Below are positions 16,916 to 25,178 of a stretch of 63,691 nt of DNA, piece by piece. The stretch spans positions 1-63,691 of the forward strand of contig CAIYJU010000013.1 in assembly GCA_903926565.1 (NCBI GenBank), read 5' to 3'. A program made the translations under genes and the position numbers. The stretch is from an uncultured Bacteroidales bacterium. Lineage in GTDB: Bacteria; Bacteroidota; Bacteroidia; Bacteroidales; FEN-979. The notes under the pieces were generated by a model, which saw only the letters and a list, made by a program, of their open reading frames with translations, had not been told where the DNA came from and did not search any database. Position 1 is the first letter of the stretch. Each line of letters starts with the position of its first letter.

Positions 16916-17091
16916 TTTAGGCTCCTGATGCTTTTTGATATAATAAACATCGTAAATAAAGGACTTCAGTATCAAGTGCAAAATAACGATATCGCATTTA
17001 TTTATTGGAAACTGTGTGAAAATGATTACTTTTACCCTGATTTTAACATTTAATTACATTTAGAAAAACACCAATTTTAAAAACAAAAACT

Positions 17092-17931
17092 ATGAAAAAA
17101 ATTTATCTATTGTTAGTGATTTCCTGCATGATAACCGGTGTTGTTAATGCACAAAAGGCTTACCTTCGTTTGGGTGTGGGAGGTGGCATCGGACTCAAAC
17201 AATATAATGGCGAAGGCTGGGCAGATGAAACCCATACCAGTACTTCCGACAATTTTGTAATCAAATCCAACGGACTTGGCGGTGGCTTCAATGTCAACCT
17301 TGCTTTCGGATACATGATGTCCAAATATGTTGGACTTGAATTAGGCGTTAATGAATTCATCGGGCTCGCCAAAAAGACCCACTACTCTTCAACCAGCTCT
17401 AACAGCGAATATTCTATGGATTCAAAAATTTCCGGTATGATGTTGCAGGTTGTACCGGCTATTGTTATTACCCCGGGGCTTGAAAAACTTAACCCGTATG
17501 CAAGGTTGGGGTTGATTGTTGGAATTCTTCCTTCAATCAAGGAACAATTTGATGGGACTGACAACAGTAACGGTGGAAATTATAAAGCTACCCACACGTA
17601 CACAGGAAAAACAAAAATCTCAGGAGGTATTGGCATAGGATTTACTGCAGCAGCTGGTGTTGCTTATATCTTAAGCGAAAAATTTGACTTTTATGGCGAG
17701 CTTGTTTTCAACGGGATTACCTATGCACCATCAAAAGGAAAAATAACAGAATGGACTGAGGATGGAGCTGATCAATTACCAGGAGCTACTACAAGGGACA
17801 AAGAGTGGACATACGAAAAAGAATACAATGCTGATGAAACTATTCCAGAAGGCAGTCCTGACAAACTTCCAAAGACATCGTTTAATTTCAGCAATGTAGA
17901 ACTGAATATCGGTATCAAATTTAAATTATAA
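17092..17931 (+). CDS. Outer-membrane beta-barrel protein (porin family-like)
   Basis: 279 residues with a signal peptide ending in VVNAQ (cleavage about residue 20). Glycine- and aromatic-rich alternating strands follow (YLRLGVGGGIGL, GGGFNVNLAFGYMM, GLELGVNEFIGL), ending VELNIGIKFKL. The pattern fits an 8- to 12-strand OmpW/OmpA-like barrel. Ligand unknown. The 5' region holds a near-match to the promoter element (TACTTTTA at 17024). A terminator follows the stop. Confidence 0.75.
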   Translation: MKKIYLLLVISCMITGVVNAQKAYLRLGVGGGIGLKQYNGEGWADETHTSTSDNFVIKSNGLGGGFNVNLAFGYMMSKYVGLELGVNEFIGLAKKTHYSSTSSNSEYSMDSKISGMMLQVVPAIVITPGLEKLNPYARLGLIVGILPSIKEQFDGTDNSNGGNYKATHTYTGKTKISGGIGIGFTAAAGVAYILSEKFDFYGELVFNGITYAPSKGKITEWTEDGADQLPGATTRDKEWTYEKEYNADETIPEGSPDKLPKTSFNFSNVELNIGIKFKL

Positions 17932-17959
17932 CACGTACTTCACAATGCTAAATAAGAGG

Positions 17960-17985
17960 GAGGAAGGTAACACTTCCTCTTTTTT
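17960..17985 (+). terminator. Rho-independent terminator between convergent genes
   Basis: GAGGAAG (17960-17966) pairs with CTTCCTC (17973-17979) with a 6-nt loop, then a T7 run. The T-run runs directly into the stop codon of the convergent GNAT gene. Confidence 0.75.
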
Positions 17986-19106
17986 TATGACCTGATCCAG
18001 CAGCGGCGCCTGATATTTACCCGGGCGTTGTAGTTTTTCCAGATGGAGATGGCCTTCAGGTTTTCTTCCAACTGCGGATGGGTTCGGGCAACTTTGATCC
18101 CCGCGGCAACGTATTCTTTGTTCAATTCATGGTAGATCAGCGCCAGCACGCCCTTTCCCTGGTAATCGGGGCGAACGCCGATCAGGTACATGTGGATGGT
18201 GTCATTTTTGCGCATGGCATGGAGCAGGTGTAAAAAGCCAAAGGGGAACAATGAGCCGTTTGCTTTCTGAAGGGCCAGTGAAAGGCTGGGCATTGTGATA
18301 CCGAACCCGACAACATCATCGTTGGCATTCAGAACAAGCGAAACAAACTCCGGCCTGATAAAACCAAAATATTGTTTGGTATAGTAATCCATCTGCTTCC
18401 TGGTGAGTGCTGTAAAACCATATAAATCATGAAAAGCTTCATTATACATGGTGAACATCTTAGATGCATACGGAATAATCTCTTTGGCTTTCCGGGGTTT
18501 TAAAAGGCGCAGATCGTATTTCTGCAGAACGATGCGGGTCATGCGTTCAACCTTTTCAGGCACTTCATCAGGTATTTTGATTTCAAACTGAATCCAGTCG
18601 GTTGCTTTTCTGAAACCCAACCTTTCCATGTGATCATTGTAGTAGGGAAAATTATAGATGGCAGAAAGACTGGATATCTGATCAAAACCCTCGATCAGCA
18701 TGCCTTCAGGGTCCATGTCGGTGAATCCCAGCGGCCCATGAAGTCCGGTCATCCCTTTGCTTTGCCCCCACTCACTCACTGTTTCGATCAGCAGGCGTGA
18801 AACTTCCGGGTCATCAATAAAGTCGATCCATCCAAACCTTACCAGCCGGGTGTTCCATTGTTCGATCTCTTTCCGGTTGATGATGCCGGCGATCCTGCCT
18901 GCCACCCTGTTTTCGCGAATTGCAAGCCAATATTCAGCCTCACAGTAATCGAAAGCCGGGTTTTTATCCTTCCGGAGTGTGTTTATTTCATCGAACTTCA
19001 ATGGTGGAACCCAGAAGTTGTTCCCTTTAAACAGTTGAAAAGGAAAATCAACAAATTGTTTGAGGTCATGTTTCGAAACAACCTTCCGGATGACAATTTC
19101 GCTCAT
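17985..19106 (-). CDS. GNAT-fold acyltransferase-like protein B, candidate ceramide synthase
   Basis: 373 residues from the ATG at 19106. It begins 1 nt after the epimerase stop at 19108, so the two are co-transcribed. Residues 10-100 and the C-terminal third (MYLIGVRPDYQGKGVLALIYHE, with Q/RxxGxG/A-like acetyl-CoA binding) have the GNAT N-acyltransferase look. It is a close paralogue of the protein at 20452. Shared stretches include KNPAFDYCEAEYWLA, LVRFGWIDF and HGPLGF.DMD. In Caulobacter the bacterial ceramide synthase belongs to this fold and works with Spt and an epimerase-like reductase, the neighbours seen here. N-acylation of a sphingoid base is therefore a reasonable inference, but which paralogue does it is unknown. 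Confidence 0.7.
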   Translation of the reverse strand: MSEIVIRKVVSKHDLKQFVDFPFQLFKGNNFWVPPLKFDEINTLRKDKNPAFDYCEAEYWLAIRENRVAGRIAGIINRKEIEQWNTRLVRFGWIDFIDDPEVSRLLIETVSEWGQSKGMTGLHGPLGFTDMDPEGMLIEGFDQISSLSAIYNFPYYNDHMERLGFRKATDWIQFEIKIPDEVPEKVERMTRIVLQKYDLRLLKPRKAKEIIPYASKMFTMYNEAFHDLYGFTALTRKQMDYYTKQYFGFIRPEFVSLVLNANDDVVGFGITMPSLSLALQKANGSLFPFGFLHLLHAMRKNDTIHMYLIGVRPDYQGKGVLALIYHELNKEYVAAGIKVARTHPQLEENLKAISIWKNYNARVNIRRRCWIRS

Positions 19107-19107
19107 G

Positions 19108-20112
19108 TTAAAGCCACTTTTCTTTCTTATACCAGTCAAGCGTCTCCTTCACACCTTTTTCAAGGTCATATTCTGCTTCAAACCCGAAATCCTCTGCAAG
19201 CGGTTCAATTTCGCACCGCCAGTTGGTGCTTTTCAGGACATTGTATTTATCCGTATTCAGGGTTGGGATGGTTCCCCATAATCCTGCCACCTTTTCGCCT
19301 ACAACGGCAATGGTTTTCACAAGGAACAGCGGCACAGTAAAACGGATGGTCTTCTTTCCGAGGGCCTTCTTTGTGATTTCAGCAAACAACTCCGACGGAT
19401 ATTCCTTTCCGTCGGATACAAACCAGGCTTTATTCACATGAGGTGAGGCAAGTGCCAGGAATATCAGCCGGACAAGGTCACGGACATAAATAAATGTGAG
19501 AACCTGTTTTTTAAAGCCGATGTATGGCTCAAGTCCCCTGCTGATGGTCTGAAAAAAGACAAAATAGTCCTTTTCCTTCGGGCCGTATACACCAGTCGGA
19601 CGAACGATCAGCCAGGGGAAATCTTTCAAGGCAGTAATATAGCGTTCAGCATCAAGTTTGCTTTTGCCATATAGTTCGATGGGTTTTGGTTCGTGGACAT
19701 TTCGCACAGGCTCTCCGGTATGCGGATTACCTGGTCCGTAGGCTGCGAGGCTGCTGACAAAAAGGAACTTTTCCGGAACCATGTTCGCCTCAATGAGCGC
19801 TTCAATAAAATGGATGGTATTCTGGCAATTTACGGTATAAAAATCTGTTTTTTTCTGTGCCTTTGTCAACCCGGCATTGTGAATGATGTATTGAAACCGG
19901 ATGTTGTTCTTTTTACAGTATTCCAGCGTTTCAAGAACTTTTGCCCGGCTTGAGAAATCGAACTCCAGGAAATGAATGCGGTTGTCCTTCAGGTATTCGC
20001 GTGAACTTGATTTGCGGATGCCGGCGTAAACCTGGTGATTTTGCTTTAAACCTTCTTCCACTAAGAAACTTCCGATGAAACCACTTGCACCGGTGATCAG
20101 GATGTTTGCCAT
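19108..20112 (-). CDS. NAD(P)-dependent epimerase/reductase, candidate ceramide reductase
   Basis: 334 residues from the ATG at 20112, which places the Rossmann motif TGASGFIG at residues 7-14. A longer frame to 20151 adds a non-conserved tail. It is an extended short-chain dehydrogenase with the catalytic YGKSK (Y-x3-K) and the active-site serine in FVSSLAAYG. It lies between two GNAT paralogues and downstream of serine palmitoyltransferase. In Caulobacter a protein of this family (CerR) reduces the 3-keto group of the sphingoid intermediate, so a similar role is likely here. A sugar-nucleotide epimerase is the alternative, but no sugar gene adjoins. Confidence 0.72.
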   Translation of the reverse strand: MANILITGASGFIGSFLVEEGLKQNHQVYAGIRKSSSREYLKDNRIHFLEFDFSSRAKVLETLEYCKKNNIRFQYIIHNAGLTKAQKKTDFYTVNCQNTIHFIEALIEANMVPEKFLFVSSLAAYGPGNPHTGEPVRNVHEPKPIELYGKSKLDAERYITALKDFPWLIVRPTGVYGPKEKDYFVFFQTISRGLEPYIGFKKQVLTFIYVRDLVRLIFLALASPHVNKAWFVSDGKEYPSELFAEITKKALGKKTIRFTVPLFLVKTIAVVGEKVAGLWGTIPTLNTDKYNVLKSTNWRCEIEPLAEDFGFEAEYDLEKGVKETLDWYKKEKWL

Positions 20113-20175
20113 AAATTGTTTTTTTGATTGAGCACAATTGAACCAGCTCACTTACAGAAAGCCTAATTCAGTAAG

Positions 20176-20350
20176 TAAATGACCCTTCCCCGGCCCTCCC
20201 CTTGAAGGGGAGGGGGAACCCTCTGCCAGCCACAAGACATATCATCATTGTGAAACAGCAAAGATCATCCATTCGTCAATGAAATCGTTTGAAATCCTCG
20301 ACAAACGCACTCCCTCCCCTTCAAGGGGAGGGCCGGGGAAGGGTCATTTA
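20176..20350. repeat. MITE-like element with 39-bp perfect inverted ends
   Basis: Positions 20176-20214 and 20312-20350 are perfect 39-bp inverted copies around a 97-bp centre. Each arm contains its own palindrome (CCCTCCCCTT / AAGGGGAGGG). There is no ORF or transposase and I see no clear target-site duplication. It occupies the 339-nt gap (20113-20451) between the two halves of the sphingolipid locus. The rest of that gap holds only an AT-rich low-complexity tract. Confidence 0.8.
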
Positions 20351-20402
20351 GATTTAAAGGTCCAACAAATATTATCTACTGGTATGATTTTTTTTATCGA
20401 AA

Positions 20403-20446
20403 AACTCAAGTTCAAAATTCAAAATGCAAAGTCAAATGGCAAAATG
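20403..20446. repeat. Low-complexity TTCAAAAT tract, relative of 4111-4141
   Basis: On the minus strand it reads CATTTGACTTTGCATTTTG and continues in similar units, sharing CATTTGACTTTG with the block at 4111-4141. No function inferred. Confidence 0.4.
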
Positions 20447-20451
20447 ATCAG

Positions 20452-21585
20452 TTAAAAGTGTTTAATCCAGCATCTCCTTGTCAGATGCTGCCTTCCGTTG
20501 AAATTCTTCCAGATGGTGAGCGCCTTGGCATTGTCTTCCAACTGGGGGTTGGTGACAGCCTTTTTGATGCCATACTTGATATAGGCCCGATGCAACTCAT
20601 TATAATAAAGTGCGTTTACTCCTTTTGAATGATAGTCAGGCCGAACACCATTCAGATACATGTCGATGGTATCGTTCTTTTTCATGGCCCATAACAAGTA
20701 AATGAATCCGAATGGGAACAACTTGCCGTCACATTTCTGCAGTGCTTTTGTCAATGATGGTAGAGACACACCAAATCCGACTACATCATCCTGTTCATCT
20801 ACAACGAAGGAGACAAATTCAGGTCTGACAAAACCAAAATAGGCTTTCACATACATGTCAACCTGTTTTTTTGTCAATGCAGTGTATCCGTAAAGCTCAC
20901 TGAAAGCAGCATTGAGGGTTTCAAACATTTTTGGTGCATAAGGCAGCAGATCCTTCGACTTTTTTGTTTTCACCACACGAAGTTTATACTTCTCCTGTAC
21001 AAGCAGAGATAACCGGTCAACTTTTTCAGGGATGGTGGGGGGGATTTCAAATTCATACTGTACCCAATCAGCCGCTTTGGTGAAGCCAAGTTTTTCCATG
21101 TGCTCCACATAGTAAGGGTAATTGTATATGGAAGCCAGGGTTGCAAGTTCCTCAAAACCCTTGATCAGCATCCCTTCATTGTCCATATCAGAGAAGCCAA
21201 GCGGGCCATGAATGCCGTTCATTCCCTTCGCGCTGCCCCACTCACGTACTGTTTCTACGAGTAACCTTGAAACCTCCGGATCATCAACAAAATCTATCCA
21301 GCCAAAGCGAACCAGCTTTTCATTCCAAGTCTCATTCGCTTTATGATTGATGATCCCGGCAACGCGGCCTACGATCTCACTGCCCTGGTATGCAAGCCAG
21401 TACTCGGCTTCACAAAAATCAAAAGCAGGGTTTTTATCCCTGCTTAAGGTATTCATCTCATCCATCCGCATCTGCGGACACCAGAATTTATTTCCCCTGT
21501 AAAGCTTATTTTGAAAAGCGATGAATCTTTTCAGATCCTTTTTTGTCTCTACTTTCTTAAGTTCAATCAGGTTGGTTTTTGTCAT
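20452..21585 (-). CDS. GNAT-fold acyltransferase-like protein A, paralogue of B
   Basis: 377 residues. It begins 5 nt downstream of the serine palmitoyltransferase stop, the tightest link in this locus. It shares most conserved stretches with the paralogue at 17985 (KNPAFDFCEAEYWLA, LVRFGWIDFVDDPEVSRLL, HGPLGFSDMD, GVRPDYHSKGVNALYYNELH). Position and similarity to the GNAT-type bacterial ceramide synthase make it the first candidate for attaching the fatty acyl group to the sphingoid base. Proteins like this are sometimes labelled GTP cyclohydrolase in databases, and nothing in the sequence supports that. Confidence 0.72.
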   Translation of the reverse strand: MTKTNLIELKKVETKKDLKRFIAFQNKLYRGNKFWCPQMRMDEMNTLSRDKNPAFDFCEAEYWLAYQGSEIVGRVAGIINHKANETWNEKLVRFGWIDFVDDPEVSRLLVETVREWGSAKGMNGIHGPLGFSDMDNEGMLIKGFEELATLASIYNYPYYVEHMEKLGFTKAADWVQYEFEIPPTIPEKVDRLSLLVQEKYKLRVVKTKKSKDLLPYAPKMFETLNAAFSELYGYTALTKKQVDMYVKAYFGFVRPEFVSFVVDEQDDVVGFGVSLPSLTKALQKCDGKLFPFGFIYLLWAMKKNDTIDMYLNGVRPDYHSKGVNALYYNELHRAYIKYGIKKAVTNPQLEDNAKALTIWKNFNGRQHLTRRCWIKHF

Positions 21586-21590
21586 TTGGA

Positions 21591-22781
21591 TTATTTTGAG
21601 ATAATATGGAGCTTCTTCCCCAGTTTCTCAAATTTCTCCAACGCAATATCAACTTGTTCTTTCGTATGGGTCGCCATGAGGGAAAAGCGGATCAATGTAT
21701 TGTCCTTGCTTACGGCCGGAGCCACCACCGGGTTCACAAAAATTCCCTCATCAAGCAGCATTCTTGTGATGGTAAGGGTTTTAAGGTTATCACGGATATA
21801 TAAAGGAATGATTGGAGTAACAGTGTTTCCAATGTCAAAACCAAGTTTTCTGAAATTTTCGATGGCATAATGGGTCACCTCCCAAAGATGTTTGATGCGT
21901 TCGGGTTCGCTTTTGATAATTTCCAGTGCGGCAATTACTGCAGCTGCTGAAGCAGGAGTGGCAGACGCACTGAAGATGAGGGTGCGGGAATGGTGTTTGA
22001 TATAGTTGATTGTTTCAAAATCGCTCGCGATAAAACCGCCCAGGGCAGCCAGTGATTTTGAGAACGTTCCCATGATCAGGTCAACTTTTTCGGTCAATCC
22101 AAAGTGGTTTGCCGTGCCGGAGCCATGTTTGCCCAATACGCCAATGGAATGTGCATCATCTACCATGATGGTTGCTTCATACTTCTCTGCTAATTTGGAT
22201 ATTTCGGGAAGCTTTGCGATGTCTCCATCCATGCTGAAAACACCATCAACCACAATTAATTTGATTCTTCCGGGTTCACACTTTTTCAGGACTGTCTCCA
22301 GTGAATGCATGTCGTTGTGGCGGTATTTTATCACCTTGGCAAACGACAACCTTGTTGCTTCAATGATGGAAGCGTGATCCAGCTCATCGATCAGGATATA
22401 ATCGTTACGCCCGGTAATTGTAGGGATTACGCCAAGGTTCACCTGGAAACCGGTACTGTAAACCAGGGCAGATTGTTTCCCGACAAATTCGGCAAGTTTC
22501 TGTTCAAGTTCAATATGAATGTCAAGGGTTCCGTTCAGGAAGCGTGAACCGGCACAACCGGTACCATACTTCTCCGTTGCTTTAATAGCCGCTTCTTTAA
22601 TTTTCGGGTGGTTGGTCAATCCCAGGTAACTATTAGAACCAAACATCAGCACTTTCTTGCCATTCATGGTTACGACGGTATCCTGATCCGATTCAATCAT
22701 CCGGAAGAACGGATAAATTCCCATCTTCTCCACTTTCTGGGGTTCTGTATAATGGGCTAATTTACGCTGTAAAATCCTCAT
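21591..22781 (-). CDS. spt: Serine palmitoyltransferase-type alpha-oxoamine synthase
   Basis: 396 residues from the ATG at 22781 (a longer frame to 22823 lies over the promoter). It is a PLP enzyme of the AONS/KBL/SPT family. K242 in [13 protein letters not shown] is the PLP lysine, H136 in DELDHASI stacks on the cofactor, and D208/H211 are in [16 protein letters not shown]. It would condense L-serine with an acyl-CoA to 3-ketosphinganine, the first step of sphingolipid synthesis, which Bacteroidota are known for. Glycine C-acetyltransferase or 8-amino-7-oxononanoate synthase are alternatives. The GNAT and epimerase neighbours, and the absence of tdh or bio genes, favour SPT. Confidence 0.82.
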   Translation of the reverse strand: MRILQRKLAHYTEPQKVEKMGIYPFFRMIESDQDTVVTMNGKKVLMFGSNSYLGLTNHPKIKEAAIKATEKYGTGCAGSRFLNGTLDIHIELEQKLAEFVGKQSALVYSTGFQVNLGVIPTITGRNDYILIDELDHASIIEATRLSFAKVIKYRHNDMHSLETVLKKCEPGRIKLIVVDGVFSMDGDIAKLPEISKLAEKYEATIMVDDAHSIGVLGKHGSGTANHFGLTEKVDLIMGTFSKSLAALGGFIASDFETINYIKHHSRTLIFSASATPASAAAVIAALEIIKSEPERIKHLWEVTHYAIENFRKLGFDIGNTVTPIIPLYIRDNLKTLTITRMLLDEGIFVNPVVAPAVSKDNTLIRFSLMATHTKEQVDIALEKFEKLGKKLHIISK

Positions 22782-22812
22782 TTGTCTGTGTTTCTGTAAA
22801 AAAAATAGCGTG

Positions 22813-22820
22813 CAAAGGTA
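22813..22820 (-). promoter_or_regulatory. Bacteroidota -7 promoter element (TACCTTTG, minus strand)
   Basis: Exact TAnnTTTG match 31 nt before the spt ATG, in the 50-nt gap after iorB. It suggests spt has its own promoter. Confidence 0.5.
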
Positions 22821-22831
22821 CAAAGAAAATG

Positions 22832-23413
22832 TTATATATGCCGATCTGCAAAATCGCGGCCGGCTTTTAACGCAACTAAATTAAGATCGATTACTTTATC
22901 ACCCTTATGCCGAAAAATGAACCGGATGGCATCTTCAAATTTCTCATAAGTCATACCCAGGAATGGGGCAGCGGCTCCAAGGATTACAATGTTTGCTGCC
23001 TTGGTCGATCCGGCCTCTTTGGCGATAGCTTCCGCATCGAGTGCAATATGATGAGGCACCTTTGCAATTTCGCCCATTATTTTATCCAGGTCAGGGTAGT
23101 TGGGGATGTTGTTAAAAGGACGTGTATTGGAAATTACCCATCCTTCCTTTGAAAGGTATGGCAGATATCGCAACGATTCGAGGGGTTCTATGGATATGAT
23201 CATATCTGCCTGGCCAAAGGGTATTAAATCAGAGGCAATATGATTGTGGGAAATCCTGAGATTCGACATCACATCGCCTCCCCGCTGGCTCATTCCGTGA
23301 ACTTCAGATTGCTTGAGAAACATTCCCTGTTCCAGTGCTGCATAGCCGATGATGGATGCAATGGAGATGATTCCCTGCCCGCCAACACCTGCCAATATGA
23401 TATCCTTTTTCAT
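22832..23413 (-). CDS. iorB: Indolepyruvate:ferredoxin oxidoreductase, beta subunit
   Basis: 193 residues, the usual size of IorB, the gamma-type (pyruvate ferredoxin oxidoreductase gamma) domain. The N-terminus [20 protein letters not shown] is diagnostic, followed by [20 protein letters not shown]. With IorA it converts aryl pyruvates and CoA to aryl-acetyl-CoA with reduction of ferredoxin, in aromatic amino acid catabolism or its reverse. It lies 11 nt after iorA in the same transcript. Confidence 0.9.
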   Translation of the reverse strand: MKKDIILAGVGGQGIISIASIIGYAALEQGMFLKQSEVHGMSQRGGDVMSNLRISHNHIASDLIPFGQADMIISIEPLESLRYLPYLSKEGWVISNTRPFNNIPNYPDLDKIMGEIAKVPHHIALDAEAIAKEAGSTKAANIVILGAAAPFLGMTYEKFEDAIRFIFRHKGDKVIDLNLVALKAGRDFADRHI

Positions 23414-23424
23414 TAACAGTTGTA

Positions 23425-25032
23425 TTACTTGTTCTTGAATTTGTCACGAATACGCTTATCAATAGCCACAATACATTCCCGACGGGGAATGATCACAGAA
23501 ACACCGTGATACGCCAGTTCTTCTTTCATGATGGCAACATTTTCATCATGGTACTTTTTCAGGGGTTTGAGAATGCGGATATGAGCCTCTTCCACCCCAA
23601 GTCCCTTACAAATCTCTTCGATCTTTCCAAATCCCGGGGAATCCTGTCCTCCCGTCATGGCAGTAGTTCCATTGTCGAGGATCATGATGGTGATAGGCGA
23701 CTTGTCATTGATTGCATCCAGCAAACCTGTCATACCTGAATGGGTGAAGGTGGAGTCACCGATAACAGCCACTGAAGGGATAAGCCCGGCATCAGCCGCA
23801 CCTTTGGCCATGGTAATGGAAGCACCCATATCCACGCAGGAATTGATTGCTTCATAAGGTTTTAAGGCACCAAGAGTATAACAGCCGATGTCGGAAAACA
23901 CCCGGCCGTTGGACAATTCACTCAATGTTTCACTCAGAGCATAATATGAATCGATGTGCGGACAACCGCTGCACAACGAAGGAGGGCGGTTTACGACGAG
24001 GTCAGGGATGGGCAGTCCATAAGTGTCGGGTTTTCCAAGGGCCACCGCAACGAGATTCGGATTCAACTCTCCATCGCGGGGCAAGGTTCCGTCAAGACGG
24101 CCTTTCACCTTTAATCCGCGGCCCAGATAGCCTTTAAGCAACTCTTCCACCATCGGGTACCCGTCTTCGATGACTAAAATTTCCCGGCACTCATCTGCCA
24201 TCTTTTCAACCATTTTACGTGGCAGGGGGTACTGGCCGATTTTAAGCACAGGATGGGGTACGATACGGTCGGGGAAGTTTTCGAGCAGATAATTATAGGC
24301 GATGCCGCAAACAATGATGCCCAACGATTTATCAGAGCCATCAATATATGAATTAAACGGGGAGGCATCCGACTCGGCAATAAACGATGAATGGTCCCTC
24401 AACAGGTTTTTATAACGGGTTCTTGCAATGTTGGGCAATAATACAAACTGACGCAGATCTGAAGGCATTTTCAATTCGTTCTGCTTCCTGATCTCGCCCC
24501 TTCTGGCAACCCCGGAACGCGAATGAGCCATCCTCGTGGTAATGCGCATTAAAACCGGCACTTTGAATTTTTCAGAAAAATCAAAACCGTAATGCACCAT
24601 GTCATAAGCCTCCTGCTGATCGCCAGGCTCCAGAATGGGTACCAGGGCAAACTTCCCGTAAAACCTGGAATCCTGTTCGTTCTGGGATGAGTGCATGGAA
24701 GGATCGTCGGCAGATACCACAATCAGCCCTCCATTTGCCCCGGTAATGGCCGAATTGATAAATGGATCCGCAGCAACATTCAGTCCCACATGCTTCATGC
24801 AGACCATGGTTCGCTTACCGGCATAAGACATGCCCAGCGCCGATTCCATGGCAGTTTTTTCATTGGTTGACCAATTTGAATGAATGTGGTTCTCACGTGC
24901 AAATTTTGATTTTTGCACAAACTCGGTAATTTCAGTGGAGGGAGTTCCGGGATAAGCATAAATGCCAGACAAACCAGCATCCAGGGCGGCCTGTGCGATG
25001 GCTTCATCGCCCAATAACAATAATTTCTGCAT
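23425..25032 (-). CDS. iorA: Indolepyruvate:ferredoxin oxidoreductase, alpha subunit, no C-terminal ferredoxin domain
   Basis: 535 residues from the ATG at 25032 (start MQKLLLLGDEAIAQAALDAG). The frame upstream to 25128 crosses the promoter and is not conserved-looking. The pyrimidine-binding domain has AYPGTPSTEI, and the TPP domain has CSGCPHIDSYYAL and a GDSTFTHSGMTGLLDAINDK metal site. Many IorA proteins continue with a cysteine-rich 2x[4Fe-4S] domain of about 60-100 residues. Here the protein ends soon after PRRECIVAIDKRIRDKFKNK with no CxxCxxC cluster. Electron exit must use another route, or the short form is normal for this lineage. Confidence 0.88.
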   Translation of the reverse strand: MQKLLLLGDEAIAQAALDAGLSGIYAYPGTPSTEITEFVQKSKFARENHIHSNWSTNEKTAMESALGMSYAGKRTMVCMKHVGLNVAADPFINSAITGANGGLIVVSADDPSMHSSQNEQDSRFYGKFALVPILEPGDQQEAYDMVHYGFDFSEKFKVPVLMRITTRMAHSRSGVARRGEIRKQNELKMPSDLRQFVLLPNIARTRYKNLLRDHSSFIAESDASPFNSYIDGSDKSLGIIVCGIAYNYLLENFPDRIVPHPVLKIGQYPLPRKMVEKMADECREILVIEDGYPMVEELLKGYLGRGLKVKGRLDGTLPRDGELNPNLVAVALGKPDTYGLPIPDLVVNRPPSLCSGCPHIDSYYALSETLSELSNGRVFSDIGCYTLGALKPYEAINSCVDMGASITMAKGAADAGLIPSVAVIGDSTFTHSGMTGLLDAINDKSPITIMILDNGTTAMTGGQDSPGFGKIEEICKGLGVEEAHIRILKPLKKYHDENVAIMKEELAYHGVSVIIPRRECIVAIDKRIRDKFKNK

Positions 25033-25062
25033 AATCTGACTTAAGGGGTATTTGAACTTGGA

Positions 25063-25070
25063 CAAAAATA
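25063..25070 (-). promoter_or_regulatory. Bacteroidota -7 promoter element (TATTTTTG, minus strand)
   Basis: Exact TAnnTTTG match 30 nt before the iorA ATG at 25032. Confidence 0.5.
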
Positions 25071-25138
25071 AGAATATTTTTCCAATAGGAACTTTAACAG
25101 ACAAGGTGTTTTCGTTTTTTTTACCCAATGATTTTGCC

Positions 25139-25146
25139 TAATTTTG
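25139..25146 (+). promoter_or_regulatory. Bacteroidota -7 promoter element (TAATTTTG)
   Basis: Exact TAnnTTTG match 32 nt before the TonB-receptor ATG at 25179. It is divergent from the iorA promoter 70 nt away. Confidence 0.5.
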
Positions 25147-25178
25147 CCTCTTAGACCCGATTCTATTTTCCGCTCCTT

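Noticed and set aside
12204..17931. Polysaccharide utilisation locus
   Set aside because: Apart from susC/susD there are no glycoside hydrolases, lyases, sulfatases or regulators, so the term is not justified.
20176..20350. Insertion sequence
   Set aside because: The element is only 175 bp and has no ORF or visible target-site duplication, so at most a non-autonomous MITE-like repeat is supported.
20452..21585. GTP cyclohydrolase
   Set aside because: This label is sometimes given to such proteins, but no zinc or GTP-binding motif is visible. The GNAT-like pattern and context fit better.
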